A stretch of DNA of 64,000 bases from Beta vulgaris subsp. vulgaris. Lineage: Eukaryota; Streptophyta; Magnoliopsida; Caryophyllales; Amaranthaceae. Where the stretch lies: NCBI RefSeq assembly GCF_026745355.1, contig NC_079204.1:2891603-2955602 (forward strand), written 5' to 3'. Positions 46,513 through 56,754 of the stretch are shown here, one piece after another. Below the pieces are notes generated by a model. The model made no database searches, had not been told where the DNA came from, and was given only the letters and a program-made list of their open reading frames with translations. A program made the translations under genes and the position numbers. Within the stretch, counting starts at the first letter, position 1. The number at the start of each line of letters is the position of its first letter.

Positions 46513-47249
46513 ACTTTTGCACAATTGCCAAGGAAACATGTAGCCATGTGAGAATCATTGAAAAGTAGAGCAACAAAACATAAAGTAGTTGTCTTTTTGT
46601 GTAATGAAGACAAAAATAATGGTATAAAGGTAAATAATATGTGGGTATCACATACTAAAAAAAGAAATATTTAGCAAATGTATCAAGTAAATTGAGACAT
46701 TTCGAAAATGAAAAAACGTAACAACTAAAAAAAGACGTAGGAAACAAAAGGGCATTGCTTATTTAATTTAATTTGAACTTAATGAAAATTCAAATCTAGT
46801 CCGATTTGAGCGCCCTAATTCAAATACACCTAGACCTTTCAATGAAGCCAAGCATCTAATTCGAGTGTTCTTATATATGGCATGAACCTCCTAAGAGATA
46901 AAGATAAGGGCGAAGTTAGGCTTGGTTGTGGAGCGGGCCAATTTAACAAAGAATCTTAAATATGGTATGGTTGTGGAGGGTGTCAGTTTACCAATAAAAC
47001 AAGATAGAACCATTAATTTTCTTCCGGGAATTGAACTCTTATTTCATAGATTGGCGAATGTGAAAGCTATGTTGAGGCATGTAGCTAGGGGTCGTGGCTC
47101 TGTTCGGCCCGAACATAGCCTCACCACTAGATCAACACATTTGCCAACTTCATAGTAGATGGAATAAACAGTATACTCCATAGTTCACATAAGAAATGCA
47201 CACCCTGTTATCTAATTAAAATATCATATTTCAATGCGGTAGTACTATA
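46513..47249. other. Intergenic with a decayed SINE-like stretch
   Basis: Around 47025-47150, read on the minus strand, TTGATCTAGTGGTGAGGCT and further on GAGTTCAATTCCCGG resemble pol III A and B boxes. The spacing is enlarged, so an old insertion-bearing tRNA-type SINE is possible. No exon is supported. Confidence 0.35.
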
Positions 47250-47498
47250 CTCATTCCGTTCTTATCTAATTATTAGTTTTTCTATTTTGACTCTTCACTA
47301 TTCACATAATTCATTTTGATCTTATTTTTCTATAATATGAAATAAATATTATCAAAATATAATCGAATATGTCTTAATGTACGTTTTTGTAATATTAACT
47401 TTTTATAATTTAAATTTATTAATTCTAAAATTATTTATAGCTGAAGTTGTTTATTGACAATGTGAAACAAGTGAACCACGAAATAAGAACCCGGAAAG
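47250..47498. mobile_element. Degenerate Stowaway MITE
   Basis: TA|CTCATTCCGTTCTTATCTAA on the left and an inverted copy ending AGAACCCGGAAAG|TA on the right. It is 249 bp, with several mismatches between arms. Confidence 0.65.
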
Positions 47499-47504
47499 TA
47501 ATAA

Positions 47505-47763
47505 TCTTTATTATATAAGGGAAGAGGAGGGGGACATCGAATATGGTAAATCCTTTTATACTCTTCAGTAATAAAATGCAAATTCACCATCTTTTACCAT
47601 TACACCCTCAATTAACAAAATATTTACATCATCCTTGATTACTTATTTTCAAAAAACAGAAGAAATGTATATAATAAATTTTACAAAAAAAATTTCATAT
47701 ATTATTATGCAATTGATCTTTATTTTTTTCGCATGTATTGCGTACATAGAGGAATTTAACTAA
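47505..47763 (+). mobile_element. Non-autonomous Helitron
   Basis: It starts A|TCTTTATTATATAAGGGAAG, nearly the same as the ends at 571 and 1152. It ends with a hairpin-like CGCATGTATTGCGTACAT and CTAA|T, a CTRR variant. At 259 bp it is non-coding and inserted a few bases from a Stowaway MITE. Confidence 0.65.
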
Positions 47764-48471
47764 TTAAAGCGATAACCAGTGAGTCTAGTAGCATTCATGA
47801 CTCACATAAAATCCAAAATCAAATGGTGCACAGATGTAAGAATTTGACGTTTTTACAAGTGTGAAGTGTGTAAAGATATTAGATAAGTACCAATGTATCA
47901 TGGACGAAAGATAAGATCATCATAATAAGCTCAGACTTTTGTGAAAGGAAAACGTGAAAAATTTGACAATGACAAGTAACGCGTAAGTCGTAACTGCGTA
48001 AGTAACTCATAACTTTCGACCGACTCTTTACGAATTAATAGACATAGTCAATGATGTTTTTATCCTTTTAAATCCCTACATCTTATGACGTATCAACCGT
48101 GTCGACGGCAAAATTTTCCAAAGTCAATCACATTTGGCTTCATATTAATCCATCAACGACATGATTATGCATTTAAAAAAGGTGTCTATCTTGGAGTATG
48201 ATAATCTACTTAATTATCATTTCATATTAATGAATATATAATCTAACTAAGTGTCGTCATCAAATATTGCACATACTCCATATTACTAGTAAAAGGTTCA
48301 TAAAATGACCTATAAGTCCTTGTCAGATAAATGTTCTTATTAAATGTAGTAATTGAGAGTAAATTATTTAAATACTTGCAATGAGGGTGAGTAATCAATA
48401 AGAATAATTTTTGATAGATAAGAAGTGGCATAAAAAGTCAACTCTATTCATTTGAAAATGAATTTATTTTT
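47764..48471. other. Intergenic, no gene seen
   Basis: AT-rich sequence; no supported exon. Confidence 0.4.
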
Positions 48472-49614
48472 CGGTTTTTTCACCATATATCCCTGACAAA
48501 TTATTTTTTTGCACCGTATACCCTTTCAACTTTCCAAATTCATCATATACCCCTCACATTTCGAAAAAAACATCAACTTACCCTTTTGACTAACGGTGTT
48601 AGACTTCCGTTATTCATTAATCCCTAATCTCTCCTTAAATCCTAATTAATTATCCTAAACCTAACTAATCAAAAATCCTAACCCTAAAAGCCCATTAGCC
48701 CCTACCCACCCCCAGCCCACTATCCCATCCCCATCCCCAGCCCCAACCCAAAGCCCACCCACCCCCTAATCCACCCTAACCCTAATCAGCACCACCACCT
48801 TACCCACCACCACCTGACCGAATTTTCGCACCCACCACCTGACCCACTGACCACCTGACCAGATTTTCGCACAGCCTCAACCCACAGCTCACCCACCCCT
48901 CCCCTTTCCTCGCAACTCCCCCTCCCCCCTTCCGCCACCCGCAACACATCTCCCCCTCCCCCCTTCCGCCACCCGCAAAGCATCTCCCCCTCTCCTTATC
49001 CCAATTTCAGCCGGCACTCCCACGCACCCCAACCCAGCCGGATTGCGATGCTGCGGGTTTTGAGATGCTGCGGGTTTTGCGATAGGGGGGAAGGGGATGG
49101 GGGATGCGCGACGACTGGGGAAGGGGGAGGGGGGCTGCGACGACGGGGAAAGGGAGAGGGGGTGCGCGACGACAAGGGAAGGGGAGGGGGTGATGCGCGA
49201 CGACGAGAGAAAAGGAAGGGGGCTGCGGGGACGGTGGAGGGGGGGTTGCAGGGGAATGGGGAAGGGGTTACTGGGGAGTGGTGAAGGGGTGGTGGTGAGG
49301 GGGTGATGTGGCAGTGGGGGTAAGGTGAGGGGGTGATGTGGCAGTGGGGGTAAGGTGATGGGGTGATGTGGCAGTGGGGGTAAGGGGTAGGGTGATGTGG
49401 CAGTGGGGGTTAGGGTTAGAGTTTAATTTAGGTTAATTAATTAGGATTTAAGGGGAGATTAGGGGTTAATGACTAACGGAAGTCTAACACCATTAGTCAA
49501 AAGGGTAAATTGATGTATTTTTCGAAATGTGAGGGGTATATGATGAATTTGGAAAGTTGAAAGGATATACGGCGCAAAAAAAATAATTGTCAGGGGTATA
49601 TGGTGAAAAAACCG
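48472..49614. mobile_element. GC-rich foldback Mutator-like element
   Basis: A perfect 9-bp duplication TTTATTTTT (48463-48471 and 49615-49623) brackets it. The TIRs of about 190 bp begin CGGTTTTTTCACCATATA and contain matching blocks such as GACTAACGGTGTTAGACTTC. The centre changes sharply from C-rich (CCCACC, CCCCCTCCCC) to G-rich (GGGGGAGGGG, GTGATGTGGCAGTGGGGGTA repeated four times near 49295-49405). Open frames on both strands here are composition artefacts. It is related in layout to 3547-4247. Confidence 0.8.
49295..49410 (+). repeat. G-rich tandem repeat, about 35-bp unit
   Basis: The unit GTGATGTGGCAGTGGGGGTA plus a GGTGAGGG-type linker occurs four times (starts near 49302, 49332, 49362 and 49391). 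It lies inside the foldback element, where runs of three or more G could allow G-quadruplex folding. Confidence 0.7.
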
Positions 49615-49617
49615 TTT

Positions 49618-50110
49618 ATTTTTTTAATAAGAGAGTAAGAAATTTCATTGATTGAAGGTCAAACGTCATCTAATAAAGAAAAATAAGATATAATCAAACA
49701 ATAAAAAATTCCATATTCTATGGGAGAAATGCGTTAAAAAGGGACAAATTTTTTCAAATCAAATTGGTCTTCGAAGAAACAACGTATACAATGAAACAAA
49801 TCGAGCAGTGCAATGTAACCCCTTGTATTTGTTGAATCACGCAGCTATTAGTAGGAAAATCTATCATTCTGACATAGTTCAGGGAAGAAATTATTGATTT
49901 AGCTATGTTAACCACATCCAAATTTCCAATACTTCGATGTTGATGGTCTTGGACTTCAACCAATATGAATAATTTTTTATAACAATTTTTAAACTTCTAT
50001 GTAGGAAGAGAATAAAACTAAATTCAAAACTCCCATAAAAGAGGAGAAATAACCCAGAAATTGGATAGAAAACTCTCAAAAAGAAAGAGAATAGAAAATT
50101 ATTAATAATA
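49618..50110 (-). repeat. Retroposon-like dispersed repeat (copy 2)
   Basis: It runs on the minus strand and ends in an A-rich tail (T-run on the plus strand at about 49617-49627). It shares the 49800-49955 core with the copy at 16127-16290, including the AACTATGTCAGAATGATAGA block. The foldback element at 48472 is inserted exactly at its A-rich tail. Confidence 0.5.
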
Positions 50111-50617
50111 AAAATAATGAAAACTAGAAGAATAAATAAATACTACTTTTAAAAATGTTAAATTATTAATAAGAAAATTTGATTGTACGATATATGATTT
50201 ATAACACTCGCACGAACGAAGTCATATTAGAACCTAATAGGATCATGACCCCTACACACCCCAACACAACTTTAAAAAAACAATATAATAATGTTCTATA
50301 ATTATATCTTATGTTATTGGTAACTAACCCTTCTTCACAATTATATTTAGAATTATTTGTTAAATCGAACCTTCTCCAGCATCAAGCTTGACTTCTCCCT
50401 GAACACTCAAGATATAATCTCAGATCACAAAGTTACATAAGCAAATTTTCCAATACTAACAATGAAAGAAATCGCAAATAATCAGGGGTGGATCTAGGAA
50501 GTGGCCTACCCGGGTCTCGGCCCATCTCATGATCCAAAATAATTATAAATAATCTATCTGAGATGGTAGTGGAAATAGGTATGGTGGAACACGTTTGATT
50601 TTCAAAGAAATTAATTA
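50111..50617. other. Intergenic, no gene seen
   Basis: AT-rich; a GGGTGGATCTAGGAAGTGGC word near 50488 may belong to another dispersed repeat. No exon is supported. Confidence 0.35.
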
Positions 50618-50901
50618 CTCCCTCCGTCCCAATTTATTTGCTACATTTTGCCATTTAGGGGTGTCTCAATTTATTTGCTACATTTGCAAATATTTCCATA
50701 TATAGTACATAGGTCCCACACTTTATTTACAAATTTGTCATCACTCCCTCCTTAATTTTGTAAATGTTTCCATATAATAATCATAGGTCCCACAATTTAC
50801 CTATTTGCTTTTTTGTTAATTCCATTTATGTCAATGGTCCCCACTCCCTCCTTGGTCTTTGTGAAAAAGTGCTTGTAGCAAATAAATTGGGACGGAGGGA
50901 G
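50618..50901. mobile_element. Stowaway MITE
   Basis: The ends CTCCCTCCGTCCCAATTTAT and inverted AAATTGGGACGGAGGGAG are flanked by TA (50616-50617 and 50902-50903). A partial tandem copy of the left arm follows at once (CTCAATTTATTTGCTACATT). 284 bp. Confidence 0.88.
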
Positions 50902-50971
50902 TAATAAATTCGGCCCATCCTATATGAAAATTTTAGATTCGCCACTGCAAACAATAACTTTTACATGAGCT

Positions 50972-51251
50972 TAGAGGTGATCATGGGCCGGGCCGGGCCG
51001 CGGCCAAAAAAATTTGCCCATTGGCCGGGCCGGGCCAAAATTCGGGCCGAATTTTTGTGTCCAAAGCCCGCTATTTCGGGCCGGGCTTAGCGGGCTTTTG
51101 CGGGCCAAAACGGGCCGGGCCAAAAAATAGACTAAAAAGTCGTTTTTAGCTTGCCCAAACCAAAAAACAAAAAAAAAAGGGGCCCCGGCCCGCCAGAGCC
51201 GAAAAATTCTGCCCAAAAACGGGCCGGGCCGGGCCAAAATGATCACCTCTA
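50972..51251. mobile_element. hAT MITE rich in GGGCCGGGCC
   Basis: The ends TAGAGGTGATCATGGGCC and GGCCAAAATGATCACCTCTA are inverted repeats with a perfect 8-bp duplication CATGAGCT (50964-50971 and 51252-51259). This is the hAT signature. The interior is built of GGGCCGGGCC subterminal repeats in both orientations. A clean duplication suggests a recent insertion. It lies just upstream of the small gene at 51510. Confidence 0.88.
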
Positions 51252-51338
51252 CATGAGCTTATTATGCGTGTCAACAATGTATACAAAATAAAAATTATTA
51301 TATGTTTGACAATGAAAGGTCGTACATAGACTATAGTC

Positions 51339-51346
51339 TATATAAA
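51339..51346 (+). promoter_or_regulatory. TATA box of the small gene
   Basis: TATATAAA lies about 165 bases before the start codons. It predicts transcription from near 51372 and a leader of about 135 bases without an earlier ATG in a long frame. Confidence 0.5.
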
Positions 51347-51506
51347 TCCATATACTTGGTGTATGAGTATGACATTGCGCCACAAAAAACTAAAGCCCCA
51401 CAAACTGCTCCACAACCAAACACACATTGAATAGGCTAGAACTTAGCTATTGCTTATTGCTTAGAGGAGAGAGAAAATAGAACAGGAGATAAATTTCAAA
51501 GTAAAG

Positions 51507-51701
51507 ATGATGAAGTTGGGTGTTGTAGTTGAGTTGTTGGAACAATACAAGGCTGTTCTTACAAGAATGAGGCTTGAGTTGGTTGCTACAAGGAGATTGT
51601 TACCTTCATCATCATCTTCATCTTCATCTTCATCTTCGTCTTCTACTAGTGTTTGGTCTCCTATTTCTGAAGGTTCTCCTTCTTTCATTGTTTATTTTTA
51701 A
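51507..51701 (+). CDS. Small single-exon protein of unknown function
   Basis: The 64-residue frame starts MMKLGVVVELLEQYKAVLTR, then MRLELVATRRLL, then a run of 13 serines, and ends SEGSPSFIVYF. The first 35 residues look like an amphipathic helix, and codon use is mixed, unlike the simple TCA/TCT repeat after it. A TATA box at 51339, a leader rich in CA and GA, and a T-rich 3' region with AATGAAATATAAAA near 51850 support a real transcription unit. Two ATGs in tandem allow either start (51507 or 51510). I do not recognise a family. It could be a small regulatory or secreted-type peptide; no signal peptide is evident. Confidence 0.5.
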   Translation: MMKLGVVVELLEQYKAVLTRMRLELVATRRLLPSSSSSSSSSSSSSTSVWSPISEGSPSFIVYF

Positions 51702-52283
51702 ACAAGAAGATTAATAATTTCTTGAAGAATGGTTTGATCATTCAAGGTTTTGAATTTTTTGATTTTTGTTTCTTTTTTCATATAATATATATTCATTCAT
51801 TGGTTTGTGATACAATAATTGTAGCACTTGATCCAATCCTTTTTTGGATGGAATGAAATATAAAATTTGTTGATGTGATGGTTTTCTGTTTTTCATGCTA
51901 GTTTTACTTACTGTTTTTTTTTTTTACTCCTTTTTGTATTCAGGTTTCTAGTATTTCACTTTGACAAGTTGGTTCATTGGGAGAATTGTGTGTGTAAATG
52001 ACTGATTATAGAGTGATGTAAACTAGATTTAATTTCAAGTGTCGTCGTGTCGGGTATATTTTTATAAGAGTTTACCAATTAAGTTAGATGATATAAAAGA
52101 ATTAGATAACTATACGAGTGTTAATGTGACAGCTAAAAATAATTAGATAAATTTTTTTATGCTTATAAGTTGAGCTCGTGCATCACATAAATATACAATA
52201 GCATAATCCACTTCGCCCTCTACCACTTTCAAGTAGACGGGATAATAATTTTATATATCTAATGGATAATCTACTTATTAGAG
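51702..52283. other. 3' region of the small gene and intergenic DNA
   Basis: The T-rich first 150-200 bases are the likely 3'UTR; nothing else is supported. Confidence 0.4.
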
Positions 52284-52956
52284 TAGAGATGGTCAATAGT
52301 GCTGGTCAATTCAACCCATCTAGTCCGGTTAATTTTTTTAGGTTGTGTGGATCGAGCCCACGAAAAGCCTGATCCAGCTCGCCTCAAACTGTGAAATTAG
52401 TGGGTGAGCTGTTGGCCAATTTTTTCGAGCTCAACCCGCAAAACCCCGCTACTAATATCGCTCAACTCGGTTTGTGAAACCGGTGCAACCCGATCCATGA
52501 ACCGTATCAACCCAACCTAAGTAATTTCTCTACCAAATTGTGTATATTTTATTCAAATTATATATATTTTAATCAAATTGTATATATTATAATTCAATCA
52601 AATTCAAAAATAATGAAATTATTCATTAATATTAGTAACTGTATAATTTTCATTAGTTTTAAAGGTTTTATGTAACAATAATGAATGATTCCAATGATTA
52701 AATAATTTTGAAAAAATATTCTTATGCCGGCCCGCCAGCCAGGTCGAGCTTGCTAGGACAGGGCCACAATCACGAGCACCGATTATCGAATAGTGAAAAT
52801 TGGTAACAGGCCGGTGTGGGCCAAGATTTTTCACCCTATGGACCAACCTGCCCAAATTATAAATTTGACGATCTGATCTTGTGTCGTAAAAATCTCAGTC
52901 CGGCTCGCCGGAGTCTGCGGACCAGCCGGTCCAATCCACACCAATGGTCATCTCTA
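52284..52956. mobile_element. hAT-like element
   Basis: TAGAGATGGTCA at the left and TGGTCATCTCTA at the right are inverted ends. Flanks TATTAGAG and CATTAGAG match at 7 of 8 positions. The interior has GGTCC/GGACC and CCGGTC words and no transposase. 673 bp. Confidence 0.65.
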
Positions 52957-54084
52957 CATTAGAGATACACATTAATATTTAATAGAATGTAATACACTAA
53001 AATAGATTTTCAATTATCAATCTATCTCTAATTCATATGCAATATTTTTTTGGGACTCCTTTCGGGGTCGTGGTAAGATAAATTATCCACCAGGTAAATG
53101 AAGCTTTCTCCTTATACGTGAATTCATGTCCACCTATAGTACACTGTACACGAAACTTGTTAATGAGTTGGGATACATTGACACAATATAGCGGGTCAAC
53201 CTAACAGGCGAGCGAGATAGAAGTCAACGTATTGAAAATAAATTAATTTAAATTTGTCATTTATCATCTTAAATTTCTTTTAAAATTTATATTTATATCA
53301 TTTCGCCTTTACTTTTTTTTTAAGAGTCCTACTCCTTCCTCGAAAATCCATGTTAAGAAGAATTTCTTCTGGCTGCCATCAAGGCCAAACAAGCCCCAAC
53401 CCTCTCTCTCCAACATTGAAATTTGCTTCCACCAAAATTTGAACCTTGGTATCACATATAACTAGGAGATAGAATCATGAGAAGCCATACTATTAGATTC
53501 AACGATTCTTGATATTTCGACTTTAAATGGAGTCTTGTACTCTTGTGTATTTAAATAATAAATACGTTATTTTCATTGGGCTTTTCAGTTTTGCTACAAT
53601 GAGTGGTAAGAAAGCTTCCATGTGACATAATTAAGTTGTGGCAAGACATCAACTATAGCTCTACATTAATGTTGCATGACATCTAACGCTTATCGGGGAC
53701 GACAATTGACAAGGCAGACCCAAGCGTTGTTTGCTATTGTCCCCATAATCGGCTTATCAGATCATTATCATCTGTGTGCTCATATGCATTTGCTCCGAAA
53801 TCTTCAACAGATGCAGATGCACTAGTAGTAGACTAGCTAGTAGTAGTCAGTCAATCATCTCGTGCATATACTGCTGCTTGAAGTCTGAAGACCTACATAG
53901 ATTCATCTCCTAAATCCTCATAATTGAATACTTTGATGACATTATTAGCGATTAGCATAATTGATATTTCTTTCATATTAATAATTTCACCAACCACAAT
54001 GGAACTAATAAAATTGGCTAAAACACAACCCTACCTTTTCATTTATTTAGTTTTAAGATTTAACAATTACATATATATATTTTT
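52957..54084. other. Intergenic, no gene seen
   Basis: AT-rich. Around 53440, minus-strand GGTTCAAATTTTGG resembles a tRNA-like B box, but no A box was placed. No exon is supported. Confidence 0.4.
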
Positions 54085-54865
54085 AGAACAATATGATAAG
54101 ATGAAGGGAAATTAACTCAATCTGGGTTTAGGTGACAAAACACTTTGAGAGTGGGGAGATGGTAAGGTTGACAAATCTTTCGATGGGCTTAGCACAAGCC
54201 CACACAAGAGAAGAGTATGATCACACACAAGCCCAATGGGGTTCCATCCTAAAACCATATGGTGATAGGTGGAGTAATCCATTAACTTATATATTAGTCA
54301 TATACTTTCAATAATTATTCCAATGTGGGACACATGTGGATTACACTCTCAACACTCCCCCTCACTTAAACTTGCAATTGGATAGGTTGCATACACCTCG
54401 TTGGCCCTACTTGGGATTCCAACATGAGGTCAACAACAAGCCCCTACTTGGGGCGCCCCTACTTGGGGCGCCCCTACTTGGGACACAATTATGTTGGAAC
54501 ACGTGCTCCAAATAGATCAAACCTTCCATCTTGCATTCAATGGGCCACATACCCTGGGTCGGGATCGTCTGCTCTGATACCATGACAAATCTCGGTGGGC
54601 TCAGCACAAGCCCACACAAGAGAAGAGTATGACCACACACAAGCCCAATGGGGTTCCATCCTAAAACCATATGGTGATAGGTGGAGTAACCCATTAGCTT
54701 ATATATTAGTCGTATACTTTCAATTCTTCCAATGTGGGACACATGTGGATTACACTCTCAACAAAGGTTTCATTGAAAGTGCCTCTAATGCGGATTGAAC
54801 CCCCAACTTTGAAGTTGGAAGGTTTGTACCTTAGCACTAGACCAAGCTTAGCTTGGTAGATTTAA
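54085..54865 (-). mobile_element. tRNA-derived SINE, split by a TRIM
   Basis: On the minus strand it starts near 54865 with a TTGGTCTAGTGCTAAGG A-box-like sequence, followed by GGGGTTCAATCCGCATTAG (B-box-like). Its body continues on the far side of the TRIM at 54169-54763 and ends near 54085. A second copy lies at 55858-56072 and matches both halves in order, which proves the split. Confidence 0.65.
54169..54763 (-). mobile_element. TRIM (terminal-repeat retrotransposon in miniature)
   Basis: Two direct repeats (54169-54354 and 54583-54763) start TGTTGAGAGTGTAATCCACA and end TTTGTCA on the minus strand. The sequence GCTCTGATACCA at 54571-54582 is the complement of a Met-tRNA primer-binding site directly next to the LTR. 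A G-rich purine tract (complement of CTCCCCCTCAC, 54355-54365) lies at the other side. The 5-bp duplication AAGGT (54164-54168 and 54764-54768) is perfect. At 595 bp with a 228-bp interior it codes for nothing. The interior holds a CCCTACTTGGGGCGC word repeated three times. Confidence 0.92.
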
Positions 54866-55440
54866 CAATCATATGATATAAGAATTTAAATCATAATATA
54901 CGAAATGAATCAGAGTTCACACCTTTTGAAGATCAATGTAGCTACAACTTTGAATAAAACGTCAAACTCTTGTTGTACTAAAGGACTAAAGGTAAAGCTC
55001 GAACATGGGATTCAGTCTGGATAGGCTTGCGACCAACTCTTGTTCCAACATTACGGTTCATTTTTTTCAACCACCTCTCTTTGGATTTGTACAATTAGTA
55101 TTATAACCGTGACCTAAAGTTGCGAACCAATGTTAGTATTCATGAATTCACGTTATTAACTGAAAGTTACCTAGCTGATTCGACTTCAGTATTCATACAT
55201 CCACACATGAGAATCTTCTGAATGGCTTGTCATACCCCTCTTAAAATTATATAATTTTTATTCATACATCCACGCAATTTCTTCAACTTATTTTCAGCAC
55301 CAAGCTCGAAAATAATTCAACAATACTACTTAGAGTAATCAGGGCAATGTTTAACCATGCTCTTTAAACATGTAATATGTTTTGGAGCAGAAATGTACAC
55401 AATTTTATAGGTGATTAATTAGACTACAAACTAGAGTTAA
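54866..55440. other. Intergenic, no gene seen
   Basis: AT-rich sequence without a supported exon. Confidence 0.4.
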
Positions 55441-55815
55441 ACAACATTGGCCTCACCTGAAATACACGAGATCATGCAGATTTTTTTTGCCCAAATTTCA
55501 AGTTTCACCCAATCTTTGGCAAAAAAGGGATTTTGGCCCGGTCCGGCCCGACCCGATTTTTTTGGCCCGAAAAACCCGGCAATGTTGGCACGAAATAGCG
55601 GACTTTGGACACACGATCACCTCAAGATTTTGGAAATCCCAAAACTGAAAGTGTAGCTAAAATTCGTCCTAACTAAAAATGACTCGAAAAAAAGGTCTTT
55701 TTTGACCTAAATTAGCGGGTTTCGGCACAAAACATTGCTCGATTACAAGCTTGGCCAAAGACTTTGGTCGAAAACGGCTTACTTTTTAGCTATACATTCA
55801 TCCTGACCCATAATG
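55441..55815. mobile_element. Decayed GGCCCG-rich hAT-like element
   Basis: Words such as GGCCCGGTCCGGCCCGACCC and an ATAATGACCTCTA right end recall the hAT MITE at 50972. An ACGATCACCTCAAG block in the middle could be an inner end. No clean pair of termini or target duplication was found. Confidence 0.35.
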
Positions 55816-55857
55816 ACCTCTACTACCAACCTCTTGTGTAGTTATGTGTATTTTTTT

Positions 55858-56072
55858 CCCCATTGGGAACCCTATAGTAAGATGAAGGGTTATATCAGAC
55901 TAAAACCTCTCGCAAGTTAACCCGACCTGGATTTGCGGGCATACACTTTGAAATTGGGGGATGGTAAGGGGAAACCCTCTCCCAAAGTTCCCCTAGTAGG
56001 GATCGAACTCCTAATCTTGAAGTTGGAAGGTTATTTCCTTACGACTAGACCAAACTTAAATTGGTAAATAAG
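55858..56072 (-). mobile_element. tRNA-derived SINE, second copy
   Basis: On the minus strand: TTGGTCTAGTCGTAAGG (A box region), AGGAGTTCGATCCCTACTAG (B box region), then a body that matches the SINE at 54085-54865 on both sides of its TRIM. Ends near 55858 with a C/T-rich stretch. No target duplication was established. Confidence 0.65.
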
Positions 56073-56085
56073 AAATTGCATAGTA

Positions 56086-56341
56086 CTCCCTCCGTCCCAT
56101 AATATAGTGCCTATTTCATTTTTGGTGGTCAAATTTTTAAATCTTTGACCGAATATTCTCATTTGTATATATAAAAAAACATATTCATGTAGGATCTTGT
56201 TAGATTTGTCTCAATGTGTAGTTTCATAATATCAACTTTTTATATTTTTTATCAATAAGGAATTGAAGATATTAAAGGTCAAAGTTACGTTTTGGAGACC
56301 GTGAAAAAAGAAACAAGCACTATATTATGGGACGGAGGGAG
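56086..56341. mobile_element. Stowaway MITE
   Basis: CTCCCTCCGTCCCATAATAT and inverted TATTATGGGACGGAGGGAG with flanking TA (56084-56085 and 56342-56343). 256 bp. Confidence 0.88.
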
Positions 56342-56408
56342 TATATGTTGATCCCAAAACCTCAAGTTCATATACTAAAGTTTTAACCACTAAATCAAAT
56401 TGTATTTA

Positions 56409-56754
56409 CGGCCCGTTTGGTAGTCGTTAATAAATTGTGGTAATGGGAATAAATTTTAAGTGTAATTTTATTAGGAAAAGACCCTTAAAATCTCCATGGG
56501 GAGACATTTTTTCTCCATGGGCAAGCAATCTCACCCCTAAACTTGTGTTTTTGTCTCCAAGGGGAACCAATTTTCATTACCACTCATTACCACCCTACAA
56601 GGTGGTATTGGATGGGAATGAAAATTCAAGAAGGAAAGTGGACACTTTAGGATAAATTAACATTACCATGGGAATGGACAATGATATTTTTCACAAATTT
56701 ACACACAAATTCATTCTCATTACCACCATTTATGACCAACTACCAAACGAGCCG
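56409..56754. mobile_element. Tourist/PIF-Harbinger MITE
   Basis: CGGCCCGTTTGGTAGT and ACTACCAAACGAGCCG are inverted termini, with TTA on both sides (56406-56408 and 56755-56757). It is 346 bp, with ATGGGGAGA / TCTCCATGG inner repeats. Confidence 0.82.

Noticed and set aside
48786..49306. Overlapping Gly/Arg-rich open frames
   Set aside because: They lie in the G-rich half and C-rich half of a transposon, have no start context or splice support and reflect composition only.
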